Source: Thermodesulfobacteriota bacterium (GTDB lineage: Bacteria; Desulfobacterota; DSM-4660; Desulfatiglandales; HGW-15). Taken from it: DNA of 5,423 nucleotides. The DNA is taken from NCBI GenBank assembly GCA_025454125.1, contig JALOPA010000198.1, positions 1 to 5,423 on the forward strand, in the 5' to 3' direction. Shown piece by piece: positions 1 through 5,248 of the stretch. The notes beneath the pieces are model-generated. The model saw nothing but the letters and a program-made list of their open reading frames with translations, searched no databases and was not told the DNA's origin. Position numbers and translations under genes: made by a program. The first letter of the stretch is position 1. The number at the start of each line of letters is the position of its first letter.

Positions 1-792
1 ACTCATGGGTCTGGAACCGTTTTCTTCACCGGGTGCTCTCTTCGCTGCTCCTACTGCCAGAACTTTCAAATTTCAAGGGAAGGCCTCGGTGAAGCCATGG
101 AGCTGGAAGGCCTGCTCGCGAAAGTGGAAGACATGATCCTCCAAAGGCACGTTCACAACGTCAATTTCGTGACCCCTGATCATTTCTTCCCTTATGTCTT
201 TGAGCTGATCACCCTGTTGCGGAGAAAAGGCTATGACCTTCCCATGGTTTTCAATCTTTCCGGCTACCAGTCCGTGAACCTTCTCAAGACGGCGGAGGAG
301 TATGCGGACATCTATCTTCCGGATTTCAAGTATGCGGACCGGAACCTTGCAGGGAAGCTCTCCAAATGCAGGGACTATCCGGACGCAGCCCTTGCCGCCC
401 TCTCCGTCATGCTCTCCCAAAAAGGTTTTCTGGACTCCTTTGACACCGGCGGCCCTTTGGCGAAAAAGGGCGTGTTGGTCCGCCACCTCATTCTTCCCGG
501 GTGTGTGGAGAACTCCATCAATGCCCTGACCACCCTCTTCGTGGAGTTTGGCGCCGGGCTTCCGTTGAGCCTCATGTCCCAGTACGTCCCGGTCACGCGG
601 CAGGAGGTGGAAACCCTCAATCGGCCTCTCACCGGGGAGGAGTTCAACGAGGTGTACGCCCACGCTCTGGACCTTGGTTTTCAGCACCTCTTTGTGCAGT
701 TCCCGGCAGAGCAGACTCCTGACAAGAAGCCTCCATTCCTTCCCGACTTCAGGCTTGACAAACCTTTTTCCTCCCCCGCCGGCCAAGATTGA
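1..792 (+). CDS. PflX-type radical SAM protein (5' end cut off)
   Basis: This is a radical SAM iron-sulfur protein related to pyruvate formate-lyase activating enzymes (PflX, COG1313 type). Such proteins cleave S-adenosylmethionine to a 5'-deoxyadenosyl radical; the substrate of the PflX branch is not settled. The reading frame is open from base 1, and 263 residues are visible. The 4Fe-4S motif CX3CX2C lies at visible residues 12-19 (GCSLRCSYCQN; Cys 12, 16, 19). Other family blocks follow: HNVNFVTPDHF (52-62), GY near 88-89, DIYLPDFKYAD (103-113), GVLVRHLILPG (157-167) and LMSQYVP (191-197). The end PPFLPDF plus a short tail is typical, so the C-terminus is intact. Family members are about 300-340 residues, so some tens of N-terminal residues lie outside the window. 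The ATG at 97 is not the start, because it lies after the cysteine motif. Family call is secure; cellular role unknown. Confidence 0.9.
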   Translation, partial: THGSGTVFFTGCSLRCSYCQNFQISREGLGEAMELEGLLAKVEDMILQRHVHNVNFVTPDHFFPYVFELITLLRRKGYDLPMVFNLSGYQSVNLLKTAEEYADIYLPDFKYADRNLAGKLSKCRDYPDAALAALSVMLSQKGFLDSFDTGGPLAKKGVLVRHLILPGCVENSINALTTLFVEFGAGLPLSLMSQYVPVTRQEVETLNRPLTGEEFNEVYAHALDLGFQHLFVQFPAEQTPDKKPPFLPDFRLDKPFSSPAGQD

Positions 793-802
793 CAGAAGGG
801 TT

Positions 803-826
803 GCGGATTGTTAAAAAACAATCCGC
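803..826 (+). terminator. Perfect 10-bp hairpin after the radical SAM gene
   Basis: GCGGATTGTT (803-812) and AACAATCCGC (817-826) are exact reverse complements around an AAAA loop. The hairpin begins 10 nt after the TGA of the radical SAM gene, where a terminator is expected. It has no T tract: the next bases are GGTACAGG, the first unit of a heptamer array that starts with no gap. It may therefore be a non-canonical terminator, an mRNA 3'-end stabilising stem, or the boundary of the repeat element. The structure is certain; the function is inferred. Confidence 0.45.
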
Positions 827-917
827 GGTACAGGGTGCAAGGACTAAAGTACAAGGTACACGGTGCAAGGTGCATGGTTTAAGGTATAGGGTTCAAGGTG
901 CAAGGTTCAAGGTTCAG
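827..917 (+). repeat. Tandem heptamer array, consensus GGTNCAA, 13 units
   Basis: Thirteen consecutive 7-bp units run without a phase slip. They are GGTACAG, GGTGCAA, GGACTAA, AGTACAA, GGTACAC, GGTGCAA, GGTGCAT, GGTTTAA, GGTATAG, GGTTCAA, GGTGCAA, GGTTCAA and GGTTCAG. Position 4 takes any base, position 7 varies next most, and GGT is nearly fixed. Seven is not a multiple of three, so the short reading frames crossing it are by-products of the repeat. Degenerate heptamer repeats are known from cyanobacteria (the STRR type), and similar ones occur in other bacterial genomes. I have not compared this array with any of them. Confidence 0.93.
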
Positions 918-944
918 GGAACCCCCTCAAAGTGGTTTCTCGTC

Positions 945-1007
945 TTGTACCTTGCACCTTACACCGTGCATTTTGTACCCTGCACCTTTTACCTTGCACC
1001 TTGTACC
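945..1007 (-). repeat. Inverted partner of the GGTNCAA array, 9 units
   Basis: On the + strand the units are TTGTACC, TTGCACC, TTACACC, GTGCATT, TTGTACC, CTGCACC, TTTTACC, TTGCACC and TTGTACC. This is the same heptamer family in opposite orientation, again in strict 7-bp phase. Read on the - strand from 1007, it lines up unit for unit with the left array starting at 827: GGTACAA, GGTGCAA against GGTACAG, GGTGCAA. The two arms could form an imperfect stem of about 63 bp with 890-944 as the loop. The array ends 58 nt before larC. Confidence 0.92.
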
Positions 1008-1053
1008 TGACACTGAAGCCTGATACTCTGGAAAAGTTCATTTCAACTACCCC

Positions 1054-1058
1054 AGGAG
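1054..1058 (+). promoter_or_regulatory. Ribosome binding site for larC
   Basis: AGGAG lies 7 nt upstream of the GTG at 1066. It is a near-consensus Shine-Dalgarno site at ideal spacing and supports a GTG start rather than a later ATG. The site lies outside the repeat element. Confidence 0.8.
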
Positions 1059-1065
1059 ATCGTCC

Positions 1066-2253
1066 GTGAGAATTGCCTATCTCGATTGCTTCTCCGGCAT
1101 CAGCGGAGACATGATGATCGGAGCCTTGATCGATGCGGGCTTTCCGATCGAAGAACTTAAACGGGCACTGCAAAGCGTGCCCCTCGAAGGCTACACCCTC
1201 GAAGCGACCAGGGAGGAAAGGAATCACCTATTCGGCACGCGGTTCAAGGTTCACGTGGCCCAGGATCATCACCCCCACAGGAAATTCTCCGACATCAAGG
1301 ACCTCATCCGCGCAGGGAACTTCAGCCCCTCTGTGAGAGACAAAAGCATTGCCATTTTTGAAAGCCTCGCGGTGGAGGAGGGAAGGATTCACGGCCGCTC
1401 CCCGGAAGAGGTACACTTTCACGAGGTGGGGGCTGTGGACTCCATCGTCGATATCCTAGGCAGCGTGCTGGGCATGGAATTCCTTGGAATCGGTGCCGCC
1501 TGCGCCTCCCCCCTGCCCCTCGGCTCGGGATTCGTGGAGACATCGCACGGACGGATCCCTTTGCCCGCGCCTGCAACCGTGGCCCTTCTCGAGGGGGTGC
1601 CGGTTTATGATGCCGGTTTGAAGGAGGAACTCGTCACCCCGACTGGAGCCGCTCTCGTAAAGGGCTTTGCCCGCTCCTTCGGTTCCCTGCCGGCCATGGC
1701 GATCGAGAAGGTGGGCTACGGTGTGGGAAGCCGAAACCTGGCCGACCGGCCCAATCTCCTGCGCATCCTGATCGGTCGGGAGCAGGGAGAATCGCACGAG
1801 GAGACGGTCGTCGTCCTTGAGTCCAATCTGGACGACACCAACCCCGAGTGGCTGGGCTTTCTCATGGAGCGTCTTTTTGAAGCAGGGGCCCTGGATGTGG
1901 TTTTCTCCCCGGGGTACATGAAAAAGAATCGGCCCGCCGTGATCGTCCACGTTGTGGCCAAGCCTCATCAAAAAGATCGGCTCATGAACCTCCTCTTCTC
2001 AGAGAGCACCACGCTGGGTGTGCGCTTCCACTACACTCAGAGGAGGATTCTCGAGAGATCTTCAATCGAGGTCGACAGCCCCTGGGGCACGATGAAGGTG
2101 AAGAAGGTTGTCCGGCCGGACGGGTCTTCTCAGCTCTTGCCGGAGTTCGAGGAATGCGGACGAATCGCAAAGGAAAGAGGCATTCCCTTGAGAGATGTTT
2201 ATGGATGGGTGACGGCACTGAAGCAAGTGCCTAAAGTGAGCTTAAGTGTCTAA
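1066..2253 (+). CDS. larC: LarC, nickel insertase for the nickel-pincer nucleotide cofactor
   Basis: LarC inserts nickel into pyridinium-3,5-bisthiocarboxylate mononucleotide in a CTP-dependent step. This completes the cofactor of lactate racemase LarA and related enzymes. The 395-residue product opens with IAYLDCFSGISGDMMIGALIDAGFP, the family's N-terminal signature. A histidine-rich patch HHPHR (68-72) is followed by EVHFHEVGAVDSIVDI (115-129), LESNLDDTNPEW (251-262) and GYMKKNRPAV. Length is normal, and N- and C-terminal halves are in one frame, unlike the Lactiplantibacillus gene, which needs a programmed frameshift. The GTG start matches the family N-terminus and has a good ribosome site. 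No larA, larB or larE lies in the window. The last residues (about 387-395, QVPKVSLSV) and the stop are encoded by a short repeat and look like an extension beyond the conserved domain. Confidence 0.95.
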   Translation: MRIAYLDCFSGISGDMMIGALIDAGFPIEELKRALQSVPLEGYTLEATREERNHLFGTRFKVHVAQDHHPHRKFSDIKDLIRAGNFSPSVRDKSIAIFESLAVEEGRIHGRSPEEVHFHEVGAVDSIVDILGSVLGMEFLGIGAACASPLPLGSGFVETSHGRIPLPAPATVALLEGVPVYDAGLKEELVTPTGAALVKGFARSFGSLPAMAIEKVGYGVGSRNLADRPNLLRILIGREQGESHEETVVVLESNLDDTNPEWLGFLMERLFEAGALDVVFSPGYMKKNRPAVIVHVVAKPHQKDRLMNLLFSESTTLGVRFHYTQRRILERSSIEVDSPWGTMKVKKVVRPDGSSQLLPEFEECGRIAKERGIPLRDVYGWVTALKQVPKVSLSV

Positions 2254-2266
2254 AATGCCCAAAGTT
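2225..2266 (+). repeat. AAGTGCCTAAAG-type short repeat, overlapping the larC 3' end
   Basis: Degenerate 8-10 bp steps follow one another: AAGTGCCTA (2225), AAGTGAGCTT (2234), AAGTGTCTAA (2244), AATGCCCA (2254) and AAGTT (2262). The first twelve bases, AAGTGCCTAAAG, recur exactly in inverted orientation at 5202-5213, and nearly so at 5333-5344 and 5415-5423. The larC stop codon TAA (2251-2253) lies inside the third unit. Confidence 0.75.
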
Positions 2267-2295
2267 GAAAGGGAAGAAGAGCCAAAAGGCTTAAT

Positions 2296-2373
2296 CACGA
2301 AGACACGGAAACTGGAAAGCACGAAAAGGGGAGAGAGGGGTTTTTCGTGTTTTCGTTATTTCGTGCTTTCGTG
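2296..2373. repeat. CACGAAA-type inverted repeat between larC and pgpA
   Basis: The left arm (2296-2327) and right arm (2342-2373) are each 32 nt, with a 14-nt G-rich loop. By hand alignment 24 of 32 positions are Watson-Crick pairs and 3 more are G-U in RNA. Each arm is itself made of CACGAAA or CACGGAAA-like units at 8-12 bp steps. The same motif recurs at 5214-5248. It could act as a bidirectional terminator or mRNA stabiliser, but there is no clean T tail. Confidence 0.85.
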
Positions 2374-2392
2374 GTGGGGTTGATGTTTTGCC

Positions 2393-2905
2393 ATGAGATT
2401 CTTGCGGCCTCCCACTCAAAACGTCATTGAACTCTTCCACAAGGCTTCTCCGCTGGACAAGTTCGCCCTGATCCTCGCATCCTGGTTTGGGGTGGCGATG
2501 ATGCCCGTGGTTCCGGGAACCTTTGGGACGCTCGCGGCCATTCCGTTTGCGGTAGCTGTTGCCTACCTTAGCCCTGTGGCCGGCGCTTACGTTCTTTTCT
2601 TTTTCATTCTCCTCGCCATCTGGGTATCGGACAGAAGCGCCAGGGTTCTGGGGAAAGACGACCCTGCCGAAGTCGTCATCGATGAGGTCGTCGGACTTCT
2701 CTTGACCCTCTTCCTGTTGCCGGCAACAGGGTTCAACCTCTTTATGGGTTTTATCCTCTTCCGCTTCTTTGATATACTGAAACCCTACCCCATCAGGAAA
2801 TTGGAGAAGATAGGGGGCGGTGCAGGCATTGTGCTGGATGACCTGCTCGCAGGGGTGTTTGCCAATGTGTGCCTGAGGATCATGGCCTACGCCTTCGGGC
2901 TTTAG
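2393..2905 (+). CDS. pgpA: Phosphatidylglycerophosphatase A
   Basis: PgpA removes phosphate from phosphatidylglycerophosphate to give phosphatidylglycerol at the inner membrane. The product is 170 residues, close to the family norm of about 160-175. Conserved blocks appear in order: PVVPGTFGTLAAIPF (38-52), DDPAEVVIDEVVG (89-101), FRFFDILKPYPIRKLE (123-138) and GGGAGIVLDDLLAG (141-154). The acidic residues D97, E98, D127, D149 and D150 are the likely metal and phosphate site. Hydrophobic segments lie near 25-38, 48-78 and 100-122, with another at the C-terminus, as expected for a small integral membrane enzyme. The ATG at 2393 is the first possible start, since an in-frame TGA lies at 2381-2383. 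No good ribosome site is seen; only GGGG at 2376-2379, 13 nt away. Phospholipid synthesis is unrelated to larC, so a shared operon is not implied. Confidence 0.95.
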   Translation: MRFLRPPTQNVIELFHKASPLDKFALILASWFGVAMMPVVPGTFGTLAAIPFAVAVAYLSPVAGAYVLFFFILLAIWVSDRSARVLGKDDPAEVVIDEVVGLLLTLFLLPATGFNLFMGFILFRFFDILKPYPIRKLEKIGGGAGIVLDDLLAGVFANVCLRIMAYAFGL

Positions 2906-2922
2906 CCTCGGAAGCGCCGATT

Positions 2923-2950
2923 CTGGATACTGGATGCTGGATGCTGGATC
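2923..2950 (+). repeat. CTGGATN heptamers, 4 units
   Basis: CTGGATA, CTGGATG, CTGGATG and CTGGATC run in perfect 7-bp phase, starting 17 nt after the pgpA stop. Bases 2924-2942 are an exact 19-nt reverse complement of 3171-3189 in the facing array, so the two form the ends of a 271-bp inverted structure. Confidence 0.9.
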
Positions 2951-3008
2951 GCAGGGCGAGCATCTGATACAAACGGAATAAAGGAATTGCCATTCGTCGA
3001 GTCATCTG

Positions 3009-3053
3009 AAATCACCGCTTCCCCCTCTGGTAAAGGGGGGCGAGGGGGGATTT
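3009..3053. repeat. C/G-rich hairpin element between the facing arrays
   Basis: AAATC (3009-3013) can pair with GATTT (3049-3053), and CCCCCTC (3021-3027) with GAGGGGG (3042-3048). A 7-nt bulge lies on the left and a 14-nt loop containing TGGTAAAGGGGGG in the middle. This resembles the dispersed elements with C and G runs around TGGTAAAG that I know from several proteobacterial genomes, but no comparison was made. The flanks (2951-3008 and 3054-3109) show no gene or clear motif. Confidence 0.7.
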
Positions 3054-3109
3054 GAGCAGGAATTCGATTTAGCTTAATGTCAAAGCTCTTAATACCTTCG
3101 CATTGGTGT

Positions 3110-3193
3110 CCAGTATCCAGGATCGAGCATCCAGAAACCAGCAACCAGTATCCAGAATCCAAGATCCAGGATCCAGCATCCAGTATCCACATT
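3110..3193 (+). repeat. Tandem heptamer array, consensus CCAGNAT, 12 units
   Basis: The units are CCAGTAT, CCAGGAT, CGAGCAT, CCAGAAA, CCAGCAA, CCAGTAT, CCAGAAT, CCAAGAT, CCAGGAT, CCAGCAT, CCAGTAT and CCACATT, without a phase slip. Position 5 is free while the rest is nearly fixed. This is the reverse complement of the family at 2923-2950. The array ends 10 nt before the first possible cinA start. The cinA frame stays open back through it to the TAA at 3090-3092, but I see no ATG, GTG or TTG in that frame there, so it is probably untranslated leader. Confidence 0.93.
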
Positions 3194-3206
3194 CGCGGAG
3201 CGAATG
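3190..3206 (+). promoter_or_regulatory. Perfect palindrome over the first cinA ATG
   Basis: CATTCGC (3190-3196), a GGA loop, then GCGAATG (3200-3206) form a perfect 7-bp stem. The stem contains the ATG at 3204, and the loop holds most of the only GGAG ribosome-site candidate (3197-3200). That GGAG is 3 nt from the ATG at 3204, which is too close, and 12 nt from the ATG at 3213, which is rather far. In mRNA the hairpin could limit initiation at 3204. It also overlaps the last unit of the heptamer array. The structure is seen directly; a regulatory role is inferred. Confidence 0.5.
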
Positions 3207-4469
3207 GACGTTATGTACGGTGAGATCATCACGATCGGTGACGAACTGATCTCGGGAAGGGTCGTTGACCTCAATGCCTGGTATGCGGCAGGCCGGCTCA
3301 CCGCCACGGGGCTCAGAGTGACCCGCGTCACCACCGTGGGAGACGATCAGGAGGGCATTTCCAGGGCCCTTCAAAAAGCCCTGAAGGATTCCCAGTTCGT
3401 GATCATCACCGGAGGTCTGGGTTCCACGGACGACGACATCACCAACGAGATCGCCGCTTCTGCGCTCAACCGCCCCCTGTGCCTGGATGAGGAAATGTAC
3501 GACCAGATCAAGGATTACGTGGCGCTCAGGGGCTTGAAGATGTCCCGCGCTCTTGAAAAGATGGCCTGGATGCCTGAAGACGCGAAGATCCTCTGCCCCA
3601 GAGAGAACGTGTGCGGCTTCTCCCTGGTCGAAAACAAGGTCCGCCTCTATTTCCTCCCCGGCGTGCCCGAGCAGATGCGGTTTCTGATGGACGAGGTCGT
3701 GATTCCCGATCTGCTGCTCCAGTGCACGGTGCTCCCCGCCTTGAGGCACAGGGTGCTCAAACTCTACGGGCTCAACGAACCGAGCATTGCAGAGAAGCTG
3801 AGCGATCTTCCGGGAAAGTCCGGAAACATCATTCTCGGATTCTACCCCAGGTTCCCTGAGAACCACATCACCCTGAGCCTCCGGGCTGAGGACCAGACGA
3901 GCGCCGCCTCTGAGCTCGACACCATGGAAAGAGAGATCCGCTCCCGCGTCGGGGCTTTCGTTTTCGGCACAGGGGATCAGACCATGGAAGGAGTCGTCGG
4001 AGAGGCCTTGGTGAAGAAAAAGCTGACCCTTGCCGTTGCCGAGTCCTGCACAGGAGGGCTCATCGGAAATCTCCTCACCAACGTCGCGGGCAGTTCCGGC
4101 TATTTTCTCGGGGGCGTGATCGTCTACAGCAACCAGGCGAAGATGGATCTTCTCGGCCTCTCCAGGCAGACCCTGGAGACTTACGGCGCGGTCAGCGATC
4201 CGGTGGCCAGGGACATGGCTGCCGCGGTGAGAAAAGCCCTGAAGGCGGACCTGGGGTTGGCGGTCACCGGCATTGCCGGCCCGGACGGAGGGACAGAGGA
4301 AAAGCCCGTGGGAACGGTTCACATCGGACTGGCTCTCGGGGAAGAGCTCTTTTCAGGCAAATACCGCTTCTGGGGCAAGAGAGAACAAAACAAGATGAAC
4401 AGCGCCGTCATGGCGCTGGACTGGGTGAGAAGGGTGCTTTATGGGAATCCGTTCCTTCCTGGCCTTTGA
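3204..4469 (+). CDS. cinA: CinA, two-domain protein with C-terminal NMN deamidase (PncC) domain
   Basis: CinA-family proteins recycle pyridine nucleotides. The C-terminal PncC domain deamidates nicotinamide mononucleotide to nicotinate mononucleotide, and the N-terminal molybdopterin-binding-like domain (COG1058) has been linked to ADP-ribose hydrolysis. The product has 421 residues, full length for the family. N-terminal signatures are EIITIGDELISGRVVDLNA (7-25), TGGLGSTDDDIT (69-80; many relatives have GLGPT, so S74 is a mild variant) and FLPGVPEQM (150-158). The PncC part shows LAVAESCTGGLIGNLL (276-291, likely catalytic S281), GSSGYFLGGVIVYSNQAK (296-313) and AVTGIAGPDGGTEEKPVGTVH (353-373). 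Two starts are possible: ATG at 3204, inside a palindrome, or ATG at 3213. The latter gives MYGEIITIGDEL, which fits the usual N-terminus better. The 3' end overlaps thpR by 29 nt, so the two are probably co-translated. Confidence 0.95.
   Translation: MDVMYGEIITIGDELISGRVVDLNAWYAAGRLTATGLRVTRVTTVGDDQEGISRALQKALKDSQFVIITGGLGSTDDDITNEIAASALNRPLCLDEEMYDQIKDYVALRGLKMSRALEKMAWMPEDAKILCPRENVCGFSLVENKVRLYFLPGVPEQMRFLMDEVVIPDLLLQCTVLPALRHRVLKLYGLNEPSIAEKLSDLPGKSGNIILGFYPRFPENHITLSLRAEDQTSAASELDTMEREIRSRVGAFVFGTGDQTMEGVVGEALVKKKLTLAVAESCTGGLIGNLLTNVAGSSGYFLGGVIVYSNQAKMDLLGLSRQTLETYGAVSDPVARDMAAAVRKALKADLGLAVTGIAGPDGGTEEKPVGTVHIGLALGEELFSGKYRFWGKREQNKMNSAVMALDWVRRVLYGNPFLPGL
4430..4434 (+). promoter_or_regulatory. 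Ribosome binding site for thpR inside cinA
   Basis: AAGGG (within GAGAAGGG) lies 6 nt upstream of the ATG at 4441 and inside the cinA coding sequence. It supports the 4441 start and therefore a real 29-nt gene overlap. Confidence 0.7.
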
Positions 4470-5013
4470 ACTGCCGCCGGACATCAAGGCCATCGTGACA
4501 AGGGTTTCGGGGGAAGCCCGTAAGAGTTCCCTCGATGTTCGTTGGGTGAGGCCGGAGTTCATCCACCTGACCGTGGTCTTCATGGGCGACATCGAATCCG
4601 AGCAGGTCTCTCAGATGGAAAACCCCCTCGCCGCCGTGTGTTCCAATCACCGCCCTTTCAGCATCTCCCTCAAGCCCATGGGCTGTTTTCCCAACAGTCG
4701 AAACCCAAGGGTGATCTGGTTGGGCATTGGCGGCGATCTGGAGAGGATGTCCCGCTTCAAGAACGACCTCGAGCAGGTTCTTTCGCCCTTTGGAATCAAG
4801 GGAGAGGAGAGGGCCTTCAAACCTCACCTGACTCTTGGGAGGTTCAAGAAGCCCGGCAAGAGAGAGCCGGAACTGGAGCGGCTCCTTTCAACCTACCGGG
4901 ATTTGTCCAGCCCGGACTGCGCCCTCAACGAGCTGGTTCTGTTCAGGAGCGATCTCAAACCCGGCGGCGCCGTCTATAGCAAGATGCTGTCCTGGCCTCT
5001 TTCCGGGGCATAA
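4441..5013 (+). CDS. thpR: RNA 2',3'-cyclic phosphodiesterase (2H family, ThpR/LigT)
   Basis: This is a 2H phosphoesterase of the ThpR (formerly LigT, 2'-5' RNA ligase) family. It opens RNA 2',3'-cyclic phosphates, and relatives can join tRNA halves through 2'-5' bonds in vitro. The 190-residue product is a normal length and has both catalytic HxT motifs: HLT at 42-44 (FIHLTVVFMGDI) and HLT at 129-131 (FKPHLTLGRFK). Other family features are IRSFLAFELP at the start, RVIWLGI (90-96), and LVLFRSDLKPGGAVYSKM (165-182) near the end. The ATG at 4441 fits the family N-terminus and has a ribosome site. Expression is probably tied to cinA through the overlap. In several Desulfobacterota I recall recA following this pair; it is not in the window, which ends 410 nt later. 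Confidence 0.95.
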   Translation: MGIRSFLAFELPPDIKAIVTRVSGEARKSSLDVRWVRPEFIHLTVVFMGDIESEQVSQMENPLAAVCSNHRPFSISLKPMGCFPNSRNPRVIWLGIGGDLERMSRFKNDLEQVLSPFGIKGEERAFKPHLTLGRFKKPGKREPELERLLSTYRDLSSPDCALNELVLFRSDLKPGGAVYSKMLSWPLSGA

Positions 5014-5030
5014 GAACAAGAAGACTGTTG

Positions 5031-5109
5031 GGACACAGATGAACACGGATGTATTGGATTGAAAAAAAACTGAAAACTCATCTGGACGAATCCGTGTCAA
5101 TCCGTGTCC
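5031..5109. repeat. GGACACGGAT-type inverted repeat after thpR
   Basis: The arms 5031-5050 and 5090-5109 are 20 nt each and complementary at 17 of 20 positions. Each arm contains two related halves (GGACACAGAT and GAACACGGAT on the left). The 39-nt loop contains an A8 run. It begins 17 nt after the thpR stop. It could serve as an mRNA 3' structure, but it lacks the compact stem and T tail of an intrinsic terminator. Elements of this kind are familiar dispersed intergenic repeats in bacterial genomes; no comparison was made here. Confidence 0.8.
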
Positions 5110-5201
5110 TAATTCTTAGGCGAGCGGGCGTGAGGTTACTTCTTTTTTTTTGGTTTTCTACTGAATTTTGTCTCCTCTATTCTGTCTTCTTCTTTTCTTA
5201 A

Positions 5202-5213
5202 CTTTAGGCACTT
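5202..5213 (-). repeat. AAGTGCCTAAAG-type repeat, inverted copy 1
   Basis: CTTTAGGCACTT is the exact reverse complement of 2225-2236 at the larC 3' end. Related copies follow at 5333-5344 (TTTTAGGCACTT, one mismatch) and 5415-5423 (CTTTAGGCA, running off the window). The spacing is irregular (131 and 82 nt), so these are scattered rather than tandem copies. Confidence 0.7.
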
Positions 5214-5248
5214 CCTTTTCGTGCTTTCCCCCTTTCGTGTTTTCGTGG
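5214..5248 (-). repeat. CACGAAA-type repeat, second locus
   Basis: Read on the - strand this is CCACGAAAACACGAAAG, then GGGGAAAGCACGAAAAGG. These are the same units as the inverted repeat at 2296-2373, in the orientation of its right arm. It directly abuts the TAGGCACTT element at 5202-5213, so the two repeat families occur together here as they do after larC. Confidence 0.75.

Noticed and set aside
73..786. 237-codon open frame on the - strand opposite the radical SAM gene
   Set aside because: It is antisense to a clearly conserved protein and shows no domain of its own. High GC content often produces such frames.
827..1007. CRISPR array
   Set aside because: Units are 7 bp, directly adjacent and without unique spacers. 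No cas gene is present.
1001..1029. Possible larC promoter: TTGTAC (1001-1006), 17 nt, TACTCT (1024-1029)
   Set aside because: Only about 3 of 6 and 4 of 6 bases match the sigma-70 consensus, and the -35 box is a heptamer unit. Too weak to annotate.
1241..1253. Exact 13-nt match (GGTTCAAGGTTCA) inside larC to the heptamer array at 904-916
   Set aside because: It encodes RFKVH in a region where the protein fits its family. There is no further array around it, so it is probably coincidence of codons rather than an inserted repeat.
3052..3080. Possible cinA promoter: TTGAGC, 17 nt, TAATGT
   Set aside because: The -35 is fair (4 of 6) but the -10 matches only 3 of 6, so no call is made.
3069..4322. 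Long open frame on the - strand (417 codons) opposite cinA
   Set aside because: The + strand encodes a full-length CinA with all motifs. The antisense product has no recognisable domain, and its C-terminal end is translated repeat sequence.
5132..5151. Intrinsic terminator ending in the T9 run
   Set aside because: The only stem just before it (GAGG-TTA-CTTC, 4 bp with a wobble) is too weak to call.
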